Shown piece after piece: positions 1 to 7,715 of a stretch of 64,000 nucleotides of DNA (the first letter of the stretch is position 1; the number at the start of each line of letters is the position of its first letter). Position numbers and translations under genes: made by a program. The DNA lies in assembly GCF_014640675.1 (NCBI RefSeq), contig NZ_BMHK01000008.1, forward strand, positions 85,700 through 149,699, given 5' to 3'. This DNA comes from Novosphingobium endophyticum (lineage in GTDB: Bacteria > Pseudomonadota > Alphaproteobacteria > Sphingomonadales > Sphingomonadaceae). The notes under the pieces are model-generated. The model was given only the letters and a program-made list of their open reading frames with translations, ran no database searches and was not told the origin of the DNA.

Positions 1-233
1 ACCGCGAATTGCATGCGAGCGTCCCCGTCGCAGGCAACCAGCCGGTCTCCCTTTCGGTCCGTTACAGCGGCCCGCTGGTCGCGCCGCTGCGCAAGGGAGA
101 ACAGGTCGGAGAACTGGAGATCAGGGTGGGGGATCTGGCACCCGGCAAGGTCCCGCTCTACGTCGGCCGCGATGTGGAAGAGGCAGGTCCGCTGGACAGA
201 CTGCTGAACGGGATTATCAACATCTTCTCATGA
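1..233 (+). CDS. D-alanyl-D-alanine carboxypeptidase, C-terminal fragment (5' end outside window)
   Basis: The reading frame is open from the left edge to a TGA at 231-233. The roughly 76 residues resemble the beta-rich C-terminal domain of PBP5/DacC-type DD-carboxypeptidases: a segment on vectors such as KGEQVGELEIRVGD, then a short tail (LLNGIINIFS) like the membrane-anchoring amphipathic helix of these enzymes. Such proteins trim the terminal D-Ala from peptidoglycan stem peptides in the periplasm. The catalytic domain lies outside the window, so the assignment rests on this tail and on the position immediately before tmk. The stop overlaps the tmk start by 4 bases, which suggests translational coupling. 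Confidence 0.7.
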   Translation, partial: RELHASVPVAGNQPVSLSVRYSGPLVAPLRKGEQVGELEIRVGDLAPGKVPLYVGRDVEEAGPLDRLLNGIINIFS

Positions 234-868
234 CACCGGGACGATTCATCGCGCTCGAAGGCGGAGAGGGGGCTGGCAAGTCCACCCAGGCGCGCCTCCT
301 CGCCGATGCCCTGCGCGCGCGCGGTCTTGAAGTCGTGACTACTCGCGAGCCGGGTGGGACGCCGGGCGCCGAGGCGATTCGCGCACTGCTGCTCCACGGT
401 GAAGGCGAAGGCTGGAACCCGCGGGCGGAAGCATTGCTCTTCGCCGCCGCGCGCTCGGACCACGTCGAGAAGCTGATCCGGCCGGCACTGACACGCGGCG
501 CGTGGATCGTCTGCGACCGCTTCCTCGATTCGAGCCGGGCCTATCAGGGAGGCGGGGGCGGACTGTCCGACGAGGATATCCGCGAACTGCACCGTATCGG
601 CAGCACGGGGCTTCTGCCCGATCTCACGATTCTGCTGGAAGTCTCACCGATAGTCGCCGCCGAGCGGGTTTCCCGGCGCGATCCCGAAGGCACCGACCGG
701 ATCGGCAGCCGCGATGCGGCCTACCATGCCCGCGTCGCGGCCGCATTCGTGCGCTATGCCGACGAGGAGCCCGGGCGGTTCGTCCGCATCAATGGCGATG
801 GCAGGCTGGAAGAGACGCAGGCCCGCGTGTTCGAGGCGATTGGCCGGCTGCTGCCGGATGTGCCATGA
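230..868 (+). CDS. tmk: Thymidylate kinase
   Basis: This 212-aa protein has the usual length for dTMP kinase, which phosphorylates dTMP to dTDP for DNA synthesis. The P-loop GGEGAGKST lies at residues 11-19, the TREPGGTPGAE segment follows at about 38-48, the DRF substrate motif (CDRFLDSSRAY) is near residue 95, and an arginine-rich lid (RRDPEGTDRIGSRD) sits near 150. The ATG overlaps the preceding stop (ATGA) and the gene's own TGA overlaps the holB ATG. It therefore sits in a tightly coupled operon with a cell-wall enzyme and a polymerase subunit, a common alphaproteobacterial order. Confidence 0.97.
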   Translation: MTPGRFIALEGGEGAGKSTQARLLADALRARGLEVVTTREPGGTPGAEAIRALLLHGEGEGWNPRAEALLFAAARSDHVEKLIRPALTRGAWIVCDRFLDSSRAYQGGGGGLSDEDIRELHRIGSTGLLPDLTILLEVSPIVAAERVSRRDPEGTDRIGSRDAAYHARVAAAFVRYADEEPGRFVRINGDGRLEETQARVFEAIGRLLPDVP

Positions 869-1839
869 AGGCCGGCAAGCCCTTCATCGGCCAGGAGGCG
901 GCATGGGACGAATGGCTCGCCGCCGTGGCGTCGGAACGGATGCACCACGCGTGGCTGCTTTCCGGTGCCAAGGGGCTGGGCAAGCGCGCCTTCGCCCGCG
1001 CGGCGGCAGGCGAACTGGTGCGCGAGCCGGGCGCCAGGCTGCCTGACGCGGATGCTCATCCGGACATCCACGTGCTCGAGCATCTTCCGGCCAATGACGA
1101 CGAGGCGAAGAAGAAGGCGGAAGGCAAGCCGTTCCAGACCAAACGCAACATCACGATCGAACAAATCCGCCAGATGCAACAGCGGCTGACGACGCGTCCC
1201 ACGCTCGGCGCTCGCCGCGCCATCATCATCGATCCGGCCGACGATCTTGAGAAGAGCGCTGTCAACGCCCTGCTCAAGAGCCTCGAGGAGCCTCCCTCGG
1301 GCACGTATTTCCTACTCGTGGCGCACCAGCCCGGTCGGCTTCTGCCGACTATTCGTTCCCGCTGCCGCATCCTGCGTTTTGCGCCGCTGAATCCGGATGA
1401 AATCGACGCCGTGATCCGGCGTGATCTTCCGCAGGCCGATACCGGGGCACGGCAGGCCGCCATCGCCGCCTCGAACGGCTCACCCGGCGTCGCCCTCAGT
1501 TTTGTCGAACAGGAACTCGGGACGATCCACCAACTGATGCTGCGGATCCTGCGCGAGGGTGACGCGGACTTTCACCTTCGTGGCGCCCTGGCCGAGGAGA
1601 TGGGCGTCCGTCCGGGCCGCGAACGACAGCTCGCCGCACTGGAACTGGCCCGTACGGTGCTCGCCCACGAATTGCCCGACGCGCCGCGTGCGCGTCAGCT
1701 GCGGATTATCGAGGCTCACGGCGCGCTGACGAAGTTGTCCACGCAGGCACCGACCTACAATTTCGACGCCGGGCTTCTGATAATGGAAATTGGCGGGTTG
1801 CTGGCCTCGGCCGCGATGCCTAGAGAAGCGGCACGCTGA
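865..1839 (+). CDS. holB: DNA polymerase III subunit delta'
   Basis: The 324-aa protein starts at the ATG overlapping the tmk stop; the open frame extends further upstream but that part lies inside tmk. It is an AAA+ clamp-loader subunit. A Walker A-like SGAKGLGKR lies at about residues 31-39, NITIEQIRQMQQRL precedes the ATPase core, DPADDLEKSAVNALLKSLEE is the Walker B/sensor region, and the arginine-finger motif SRC occurs in IRSRCRILRF. Delta' works with delta and tau/gamma to load the beta clamp. The glycine-rich loop departs from a strict GxxxxGK[ST], as is common in delta' proteins, which often do not hydrolyse ATP. Confidence 0.95.
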   Translation: MKAGKPFIGQEAAWDEWLAAVASERMHHAWLLSGAKGLGKRAFARAAAGELVREPGARLPDADAHPDIHVLEHLPANDDEAKKKAEGKPFQTKRNITIEQIRQMQQRLTTRPTLGARRAIIIDPADDLEKSAVNALLKSLEEPPSGTYFLLVAHQPGRLLPTIRSRCRILRFAPLNPDEIDAVIRRDLPQADTGARQAAIAASNGSPGVALSFVEQELGTIHQLMLRILREGDADFHLRGALAEEMGVRPGRERQLAALELARTVLAHELPDAPRARQLRIIEAHGALTKLSTQAPTYNFDAGLLIMEIGGLLASAAMPREAAR

Positions 1840-1870
1840 CAACACCTGAAGAGAAAGCCGCGAAGCCCGC

Positions 1871-3430
1871 ATGGCCGAGCCTTATTACATCACCACCGCC
1901 ATCAGCTATCCCAACGGCAGGCCGCATATCGGCCATGCCTACGAAGCGATCGCCGCCGATATCATCGCCCGCCACCGCAAAGCGGAAGGGTACGATGTCC
2001 GCTTCCAGACTGGAACCGACGAGCATGGCCTGAAGATGGCCCAAAAGGCGCGCGACCTGGGCATGACGCCGGCTGACCTCGCGTCTGAAATGTCGCAGTA
2101 TTTCATTGACATGTGCGATACTCTCAATGTCGGTTACGATGTTTTCCTGCGCACCACCGAACCGCGCCATCACGCGGCCTCACAGGAATTGTGGCGGCGC
2201 ATGGAAGCCAATGGCGATCTCTACCTGGACCGCTACGAGGGCTGGTACTCGGTTCGCGACGAAGCCTACTACGACGAAAGCGAACTGATCGCGGGCGAGG
2301 GCGGGGAAAAACTCTCTCCGCAGGGCACGCCGGTGGAGTGGACAGTCGAGGAATCCTGGTTCTTCCGCCTGTCGAAGTATCAGGACAAGCTGCTCGAACT
2401 CTACGGTTCCGGTGATTTCATCCGTCCTGAAAGCCGCAGGAACGAAATTTCCCGCTTCGTCGAAGGCGGTCTGCGCGATCTTTCGGTGTCGCGCACCAGC
2501 TTCGATTGGGGCGTTAAGGTACCCGGCAGCGAGAACCATGTGATGTACGTCTGGGTCGACGCCCTGACCAATTACCTCACCGGCCTCGGTTTTCCCGACG
2601 AAAGCGGCGACTATGCGAAATACTGGCCGGCCGACCTGCACCTGATCGGGAAGGACATCGTGCGCTTCCACACGGTGTACTGGCCCGCCTTCCTGATGAG
2701 CGCCGGGCTGCCGTTGCCCAAACAGGTCTTCGGCCACGGTTTCCTGCTCAACAGGGGTCAGAAGGAGTCAAAATCGCTCGGTAACGTCACGGACCCGATC
2801 GGCCTTGCCGAGAGGTTCGGGGTCGATGCCCTGCGCTATTTTCTCATGCGCGAGGTCGCCTTCGGACAGGACGGTTCCTATTCGCCGGAGGCCATCGTCA
2901 CGCGCTGCAATGCCGAGCTCGCCAACAGCTTCGGCAATCTGGCGCAGCGAAGTTTATCCATGATTTTCAAGAATATGGACGGCAATCTTAAGTCCGGACT
3001 TCCCGAAATGGAAGCGGACACGACACTGTTCGCGGCGGTTTCAGAAGGAATCGCCAGCTTGCGCGAAGCTTTCATGAATCTCGCCTTCAGCGATGGCCTT
3101 GAAAGCTGGATGCGCGCCGTCTTCGCCTGCAATCAGTACGTGGACGAGCAAGCGCCCTGGGCGCTGCGCAAGACCGATCCGGAGCGCATGGAGGCCGTTC
3201 TTATGGTCCTTTTCCATGCTGTGCGAGATCTTGCCATCGCGGTGCGGCCGGTCGTTCCGGGCGCTATCGACAAGCTGCTCGACCAGATGGGGCAAAGCGC
3301 GGATTCTCGCGGATACACCGCTCTGGAAGTGACGGACTGGTTCGAAGCGCTGGTCGCATCCGGCTTCAAGGTCGACAAGCCGCAGGGTGTGTTTCCGCGC
3401 CTTGAACTCCCGGAGGAAGCGCCGGCCTGA
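1871..3430 (+). CDS. metG: Methionyl-tRNA synthetase
   Basis: This 519-aa class I aminoacyl-tRNA synthetase charges tRNA-Met. The HIGH motif is PHIGH at residues 18-22 and FQTGTDEHGLK follows in the catalytic fold. The second signature, normally KMSKS, reads KESKS at residues 298-302 within QKESKSLGNVTDP. The protein ends after the anticodon-binding helical domain, with no C-terminal EMAP/Trbp111-like domain and no cysteine-knuckle zinc motif, so it is the short MetG form. It follows holB after 31 bases, and its TGA overlaps the tatD start. Confidence 0.96.
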   Translation: MAEPYYITTAISYPNGRPHIGHAYEAIAADIIARHRKAEGYDVRFQTGTDEHGLKMAQKARDLGMTPADLASEMSQYFIDMCDTLNVGYDVFLRTTEPRHHAASQELWRRMEANGDLYLDRYEGWYSVRDEAYYDESELIAGEGGEKLSPQGTPVEWTVEESWFFRLSKYQDKLLELYGSGDFIRPESRRNEISRFVEGGLRDLSVSRTSFDWGVKVPGSENHVMYVWVDALTNYLTGLGFPDESGDYAKYWPADLHLIGKDIVRFHTVYWPAFLMSAGLPLPKQVFGHGFLLNRGQKESKSLGNVTDPIGLAERFGVDALRYFLMREVAFGQDGSYSPEAIVTRCNAELANSFGNLAQRSLSMIFKNMDGNLKSGLPEMEADTTLFAAVSEGIASLREAFMNLAFSDGLESWMRAVFACNQYVDEQAPWALRKTDPERMEAVLMVLFHAVRDLAIAVRPVVPGAIDKLLDQMGQSADSRGYTALEVTDWFEALVASGFKVDKPQGVFPRLELPEEAPA

Positions 3431-4209
3431 TGATGCTGATCGATTCCCATTGCCATCTTGAATACGAAGGGCTCGTCGAAGACCAGAAAAGTGTGCTCGA
3501 TCGCGCCAGAGAGGTCGGAATCGGAGGTTTTCTCAATATCTCGACCCGCCGGCGCGAGTGGAATCGCGTAGTCGGAACCGCCGAACGCGAGCCCGACGTC
3601 TGGGCTTCGGTGGGCATTCATCCGCATGAAGCCGATCAGCACGCCGATCTGGGCGAGGGCGCCCTGCTGGAGGCGGCGGATCATCCCAGGGTGATCGGCA
3701 TCGGTGAAACGGGGCTCGACTACTATTACGACAAGTCCGACCGCGCGGTGCAGCAAGCGCTATTCCGCACCCACATTGCGGTCGCGCGTGAAACCGGGCT
3801 GCCGCTGATAGTCCACACGCGCGACGCGGAGGAAGACACCGCCCGGATCCTCGAAGAGGAGATGGGGAAGGGGGCTTTCCCCGCTCTTATCCACTGCTTC
3901 ACGGCTTCGGCTGAATTCGGCGGCAAGGTTCTGGACCTCGGTCTTACGATTTCGCTGTCGGGAATTATCACATTCAAGAACGCCACCGACTTGCAGGCAT
4001 TCGCCAGGATCGTCCCGGGAGACAGGCTGCTGGTCGAAACCGACTCGCCATTCCTCGCGCCGGTCCCGCACCGGGGCAGGAAATGCGAGCCGGCGTTCAC
4101 CGCCGACACTGCCCGCTTCGTGGCCGACCTGCGAGGCGTGGGGTTCGAACAACTGGCCGAAGAAACGACACGCAACTTCTTCGCATTGTTCAAGAAAGCC
4201 GCGGCGTGA
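3430..4209 (+). CDS. tatD: TatD family metal-dependent hydrolase (DNase)
   Basis: The 259-aa TIM-barrel hydrolase begins MMLIDSHCHL; the HxH metal pair is at residues 7 and 9. Other family marks are GIGETGLDYYYD with the metal-bridging Glu, LIVHTRDAEEDT, ALIHCFT and LVETDSPFLAPVPHRG near the C-terminus. TatD proteins are magnesium-dependent nucleases acting on DNA, and some relatives deacylate D-aminoacyl-tRNA. The start is either ATG 3430, overlapping the metG stop, or ATG 3433. The stop overlaps the next gene's GTG by 4 bases. metG-tatD-MBL hydrolase is a common alphaproteobacterial gene string. Confidence 0.93.
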   Translation: MMLIDSHCHLEYEGLVEDQKSVLDRAREVGIGGFLNISTRRREWNRVVGTAEREPDVWASVGIHPHEADQHADLGEGALLEAADHPRVIGIGETGLDYYYDKSDRAVQQALFRTHIAVARETGLPLIVHTRDAEEDTARILEEEMGKGAFPALIHCFTASAEFGGKVLDLGLTISLSGIITFKNATDLQAFARIVPGDRLLVETDSPFLAPVPHRGRKCEPAFTADTARFVADLRGVGFEQLAEETTRNFFALFKKAAA

Positions 4210-4985
4210 AAGCGACGATCCTCGGGAGTGGCACGTCGACCGGCGTGCCGCGCCTTGGCGGCGAGCACGGTATCGACTGGGGACTGTGCGATCCCGGCGA
4301 GCCGAAAAACAGACGGACGCGGGTCGCTATCCTGCTCGAAAGCGATGCCGGAAGCCGCATTCTGGTCGATACGCCGACCGACCTGCGGTCCCAGTTGCTG
4401 GCGAACGATACAAACCGGATCGACGCGGTATTCTGGACACATGACCATGCCGACCATTGTCACGGCATCGACGACTTGCGGCCGCTTCGCTACGGACGGG
4501 CCGGTCCTATACCGGGCTTTGCCGCAGCCGAGACAGTCCGGCGGCTGCGCCAGCGTTTCGGCTATGTGTTCGCCGGGCAGCACGGCTATCCCACGATCGT
4601 CAGCCTCGACAACCTCGACACGCTTCGTCTCTGCGAGGGCTTCAGGATCGGGCATGTGCAGATGCCGCACGGACCGGCGCAGTCCACCGGATATCGATTC
4701 GAGTGTGACGGTAAATCAGTTAGTTATGCGACAGACTTGAGCGAAATCACGAAGGACATGATCGATCTGTTCCACGGTTCGGACGTCCTGATCGTGGATT
4801 GCCTGCGCCGCGAACCGCATCCTACGCACGCGCATCTCGCCATGTCGCTTGAACTTGCAGAAGCCTGCCGCGCGAAATCGGCGGTGCTGACGCACCTCGA
4901 CAAGAGCATGGATTATGCGACACTGACCCGCGAAGTTCCCGAGAACGTCCAGGTGGCTTACGACGGCATGGTGATCGAGGCATGA
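4206..4985 (+). CDS. MBL-fold metallohydrolase (PhnP/RNase Z-like)
   Basis: The 259-aa protein is read from a GTG overlapping the tatD stop; this start gives the typical N-terminus KATILGSGTSTGVPRLGG. The metallo-beta-lactamase zinc motif HDHADH spans residues 79-84, followed by HGIDDLRPL. Later metal ligands fit MPHGPAQSTGY, SYATDLSEI and DVLIVDCLRREPHPTHAHLA. The layout matches the PhnP-like phosphodiesterases (phosphoribosyl 1,2-cyclic phosphate class), but no phn genes are nearby, so the substrate is unknown. The gene belongs to the tmk-holB-metG-tatD unit and overlaps the following small gene by 4 bases. Confidence 0.88.
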   Translation: MKATILGSGTSTGVPRLGGEHGIDWGLCDPGEPKNRRTRVAILLESDAGSRILVDTPTDLRSQLLANDTNRIDAVFWTHDHADHCHGIDDLRPLRYGRAGPIPGFAAAETVRRLRQRFGYVFAGQHGYPTIVSLDNLDTLRLCEGFRIGHVQMPHGPAQSTGYRFECDGKSVSYATDLSEITKDMIDLFHGSDVLIVDCLRREPHPTHAHLAMSLELAEACRAKSAVLTHLDKSMDYATLTREVPENVQVAYDGMVIEA

Positions 4986-5167
4986 ACACGGCGGCTACGA
5001 TCGTATCCATCATTGCGGTGCTCGGCGCGCTGATACTCGCGACAAGCAGCGCGCAGTTTCGCAATCTCGGCATGAGCCGGATGTTGCGCCTGGCGCTGAT
5101 CTGGGGTGCAATCATCATCGGGCTGGTGCTCGTGGTCCAGTTGACCGGGCTCAGTTTGGAACAATGA
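4982..5167 (+). CDS. Small two-helix membrane protein, unknown function
   Basis: The 61-aa product starts at an ATG overlapping the preceding stop (ATGA). It has two hydrophobic stretches, about residues 5-22 and 38-56, joined by a basic loop (RNLGMSRMLR), so it is a predicted inner-membrane hairpin. There is no recognisable domain. Its tight coupling to the MBL hydrolase supports it as a real gene and the last member of the operon that begins upstream of tmk. Confidence 0.75.
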   Translation: MNTAATIVSIIAVLGALILATSSAQFRNLGMSRMLRLALIWGAIIIGLVLVVQLTGLSLEQ

Positions 5168-5203
5168 TCGTCAGGCCCTCTCTCGGATCGCCCTTGATTT
5201 AAC

Positions 5204-5217
5204 ATAATATATATTAT
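5204..5217. promoter_or_regulatory. AT-only palindrome upstream of the ferritin-like gene
   Basis: ATAATATATATTAT is a perfect 14-bp palindrome in otherwise GC-rich DNA, 59 bases before the ferritin-like start codon. A possible -35 (TTGATT, 5194-5199) lies just upstream. The position fits an operator of an iron or redox regulator (Fur, Irr, RirA or IscR type), but the sequence alone cannot name the factor; it may simply be the AT-rich core of the promoter. Confidence 0.4.
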
Positions 5218-5276
5218 CATTCTTCCGCTACCAACACTCCCCGGCTGACGAACCTGAGAAATTGAAAGGAAAGCAG

Positions 5277-5582
5277 ATGTCGAGTGAAGGACTACACGCC
5301 CCTCGCGAACGCCTCAGCAAAACGACGCTTGCGATGCATCAGGCCATTACGTCGCTGATGGAAGAACTCGAAGCGGCCGACTGGTACCGCCAGCGTGCCG
5401 ACGATTGCGACGATGACGCCCTCAAGGCCATCCTTCTGCACAACATGCGCGAAGAGATCGAGCACGCGGCCATGGTGCTCGAATGGCTGCGGCGCAACAG
5501 CCCCGATTTCGACCGCGAACTTCGCGAGTACCTCTTCACCGACGGAGACATCGCGGCAAAAGAGCAACAGTCGAAGGACTGA
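5277..5582 (+). CDS. Ferritin-like protein of the encapsulated-ferritin (EncFtn) family
   Basis: The 101-aa product is read from the ATG at 5277, preceded by AAAGGAAA; a TTG 15 bases upstream is less likely. It matches, from memory, the Rhodospirillum rubrum encapsulated ferritin in length and motif order: LMEELEAADWYRQR then HNMREEIEHAAMVLEWLRR and a YLFTDG end. By that alignment the di-iron ligands Glu32, Glu62 and His65 correspond to Glu30, Glu60 and His63 here; Tyr39 is Tyr37 and Trp38 is Trp36. Such proteins form ring-like decamers with ferroxidase sites between subunits and normally deliver iron into an encapsulin shell. No shell gene lies in the window, and the C-terminus (KEQQSKD) lacks the usual encapsulin-targeting peptide. 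mazG follows after 8 bases. Confidence 0.85.
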   Translation: MSSEGLHAPRERLSKTTLAMHQAITSLMEELEAADWYRQRADDCDDDALKAILLHNMREEIEHAAMVLEWLRRNSPDFDRELREYLFTDGDIAAKEQQSKD

Positions 5583-5590
5583 AACCCGGC

Positions 5591-6379
5591 ATGCGCGAAA
5601 CAAGGCACCATCAGCTCGACCGTCTCCTTTCCATCATGGCGCGCCTGCGCGATCCCCAAACCGGGTGCGAATGGGACCGGGCGCAGAACTTCGCGACGAT
5701 TGCGCCATACACCATCGAGGAAGCCTACGAGGTCGCCGACGCCATCGAACGCGAGGATCTTGCCGCGCTGCGCGACGAGCTTGGCGATCTGCTGCTTCAG
5801 GTCGTTTTCCACGCACGCATGGCCGAGGAGGATGGGCATTTCGCTTTCGCCGATGTTGCCGCTTCGATTTCGGACAAGCTCGAAGCACGGCACCCCCACA
5901 TCTTCGGGGAGGACGCCACGGAAGACGCGCAGACCGAGCGCTGGGAAAAACTGAAAGCACTCGAACGCGCGGCCAAGGGCGCCAGCAGCGCGGTCGATGG
6001 AGTCGCGCTTTCGCTTCCGGCCCTCTTGCGCGCCGAGAAACTTCAAAAGCGGGCGGCGCGAGTCGGTTTCGATTGGCCCGATCCCGGCGGCGCCGCCGAA
6101 AAGGTGCGCGAGGAGATGGACGAACTCGAACAGGCGGCGGTTGAAGACAAGGCGGAGGAAGCCGGTGATCTGTTGTTCGCGGCCGTCAATCTCGTCCGCC
6201 TCAACGGCATTGCGCCGGAAGATGCACTCCGTGCCGCCAACGCCAAGTTCGAACGGCGCTTTCGGGCCATGGAAGATCTCGCTGCCCGCGATGGCCACGC
6301 CTTTGACGGCCTGACGCTCGATGAGCAGGAGCGGTACTGGCAGGCGGTCAAGGCGTCAGAGCGCGCCGAAACGCCCTAG
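5591..6379 (+). CDS. mazG: Nucleoside triphosphate pyrophosphohydrolase MazG
   Basis: This 262-aa all-alpha NTP pyrophosphohydrolase hydrolyses (d)NTPs to monophosphates and pyrophosphate, a housecleaning and stress role. Two MazG repeats are visible. The first has CEWDRAQNFATIAPYTIEEAYEV, shown here as its core EEAYEVADAIE, and DELGDLLLQVVFHARMAEE. The second has VREEMDELEQAA and EEAGDLLFAAVNLVR. The acidic ExxE and ExxD magnesium ligands are present in both. The start ATG at 5591 gives the standard N-terminus (LDRLLSIMARLRDP). The 3' end overlaps the convergent hflX gene by 24 bases. Confidence 0.95.
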   Translation: MRETRHHQLDRLLSIMARLRDPQTGCEWDRAQNFATIAPYTIEEAYEVADAIEREDLAALRDELGDLLLQVVFHARMAEEDGHFAFADVAASISDKLEARHPHIFGEDATEDAQTERWEKLKALERAAKGASSAVDGVALSLPALLRAEKLQKRAARVGFDWPDPGGAAEKVREEMDELEQAAVEDKAEEAGDLLFAAVNLVRLNGIAPEDALRAANAKFERRFRAMEDLAARDGHAFDGLTLDEQERYWQAVKASERAETP

Positions 6380-7696
6380 TTCCCGTTCCGAGAGCCGGAC
6401 CTGCATGCGCAGTTGCGGCCCTTCCGGCCCCTCGCCCGCGGGCTCCTCGGTGACGACTTCGCCTCGGGCATGGAGAAACGCGATGCGCTGGCCATCGGCG
6501 GCCGGAAGGACGAAGCTGTAGAGCTTCGCGCCGTGCGTGAGCGCACCACCCATGACTTCCAGCAAGTGCTCGCAGCCGTCTCCGGTCATCGCCGAAAGCG
6601 GCACGATGGTTTCGCTTTCGCGATGCGCGATCACTTCGCGCAGTTCCTTGGACCGCGCCGGGCCGAGCAGATCCCATTTGTTCCACACTTCGATGACGGG
6701 AATACCCGGATCGCTTGCGCCCTCTCCATCGTCGACCCCTTCCTCGCCCAGCACGCCAAGGTCATCGAGGACATCGAGCACCTGGCGCTTCTGCGCATCG
6801 GTGTCGGGATTGGCTATGTCCCGCACGTGGAGGATGAGGTCGGCCGCGGTCACTTCCTCGAGCGTGGCCCGGAAAGCCGCTACGAGTTGGGTCGGCAGGT
6901 CGGAGATGAAGCCCACCGTGTCGGACAGGATAGCCTTTTCGAGGCCAGGCAATCGAACCGCGCGCATGGTTGGATCGAGTGTCGCGAAGAGCAGGTCCTG
7001 CGCCATCACATCGGCGCCAGTCAACCGGTTGAACAGCGTCGATTTTCCGGCATTGGTATAGCCGACCAGCGCGATGACCGGCCAGGGCGCCTTCTCGCGC
7101 CGGTCGCGATGCAGGCCGCGCGTGCGCCGGACCTGTTCAAGTTCGCGCCGGATCCTCGCCATGCGGTCGCGGATCATGCGCCTGTCGGCCTCGATCTGCG
7201 TTTCACCCGGACCGCCCAGGAATCCGAAGCCGCCTCGCTGGCGCTCTAGGTGGGTCCAGCTTCGCACCAGGCGGCCGGCCTGATAGTCGAGATGGGCGAG
7301 TTCCACCTGCAAGCGGCCTTCGGCCGTCGCCGCGCGCTCGCCGAAAATCTCCAGAATCAGGCCGGTGCGGTCGATGACCTTGCGCCCCAGCTTTTCTTCG
7401 AGATTGCGCTGCTGGATCGCGGAAAGCGCGCCGTCGACGACCACCAGTTCGGCCTCGCCCAGCTCGCAGGCGGTGGCGATATTCTGAATCTGCCCTTCGC
7501 CGAAAAGCGTTCCGGCCCGCGGTTCGCGGATCGGAATTGCCACGGCGTCAGCCACCACGAGGCCGATCGCGAGCGCCAGCCCCCTCGCCTCCTCGAGACG
7601 GGCGTCGGGGTCGATATCCCCCTTCCCGCGCATCTGCGGATAGACGACGAGGGCACGCGCGCCGCGCGTAACCTCTCCCTTGAGTTCGTCGTTCAA
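6356..7696 (-). CDS. hflX: GTPase HflX
   Basis: The 446-aa ribosome-associated GTPase has an HflX N-terminal domain (GTLFGEGQIQNI, VVDGALSAIQQRNLEEKLG) and the family signature RGGFGFLGGPGETQIE. The G domain carries G1 GYTNAGKST, G3 DTVGF and G4 NKWD. HflX splits stalled ribosomes under stress. The best start is a TTG at 7696, giving MNDELKGEV; the next in-frame ATG is 21 codons in and would remove conserved sequence. It lies 19 bases downstream of hfq in the same direction, as in the hfq-hflX pair of many proteobacteria. Confidence 0.94.
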   Translation of the reverse strand: MNDELKGEVTRGARALVVYPQMRGKGDIDPDARLEEARGLALAIGLVVADAVAIPIREPRAGTLFGEGQIQNIATACELGEAELVVVDGALSAIQQRNLEEKLGRKVIDRTGLILEIFGERAATAEGRLQVELAHLDYQAGRLVRSWTHLERQRGGFGFLGGPGETQIEADRRMIRDRMARIRRELEQVRRTRGLHRDRREKAPWPVIALVGYTNAGKSTLFNRLTGADVMAQDLLFATLDPTMRAVRLPGLEKAILSDTVGFISDLPTQLVAAFRATLEEVTAADLILHVRDIANPDTDAQKRQVLDVLDDLGVLGEEGVDDGEGASDPGIPVIEVWNKWDLLGPARSKELREVIAHRESETIVPLSAMTGDGCEHLLEVMGGALTHGAKLYSFVLPAADGQRIAFLHARGEVVTEEPAGEGPEGPQLRMQVRLSERELGRFGAL

Positions 7697-7715
7697 TTCA
7701 GTTCAGCTTCGCTTC

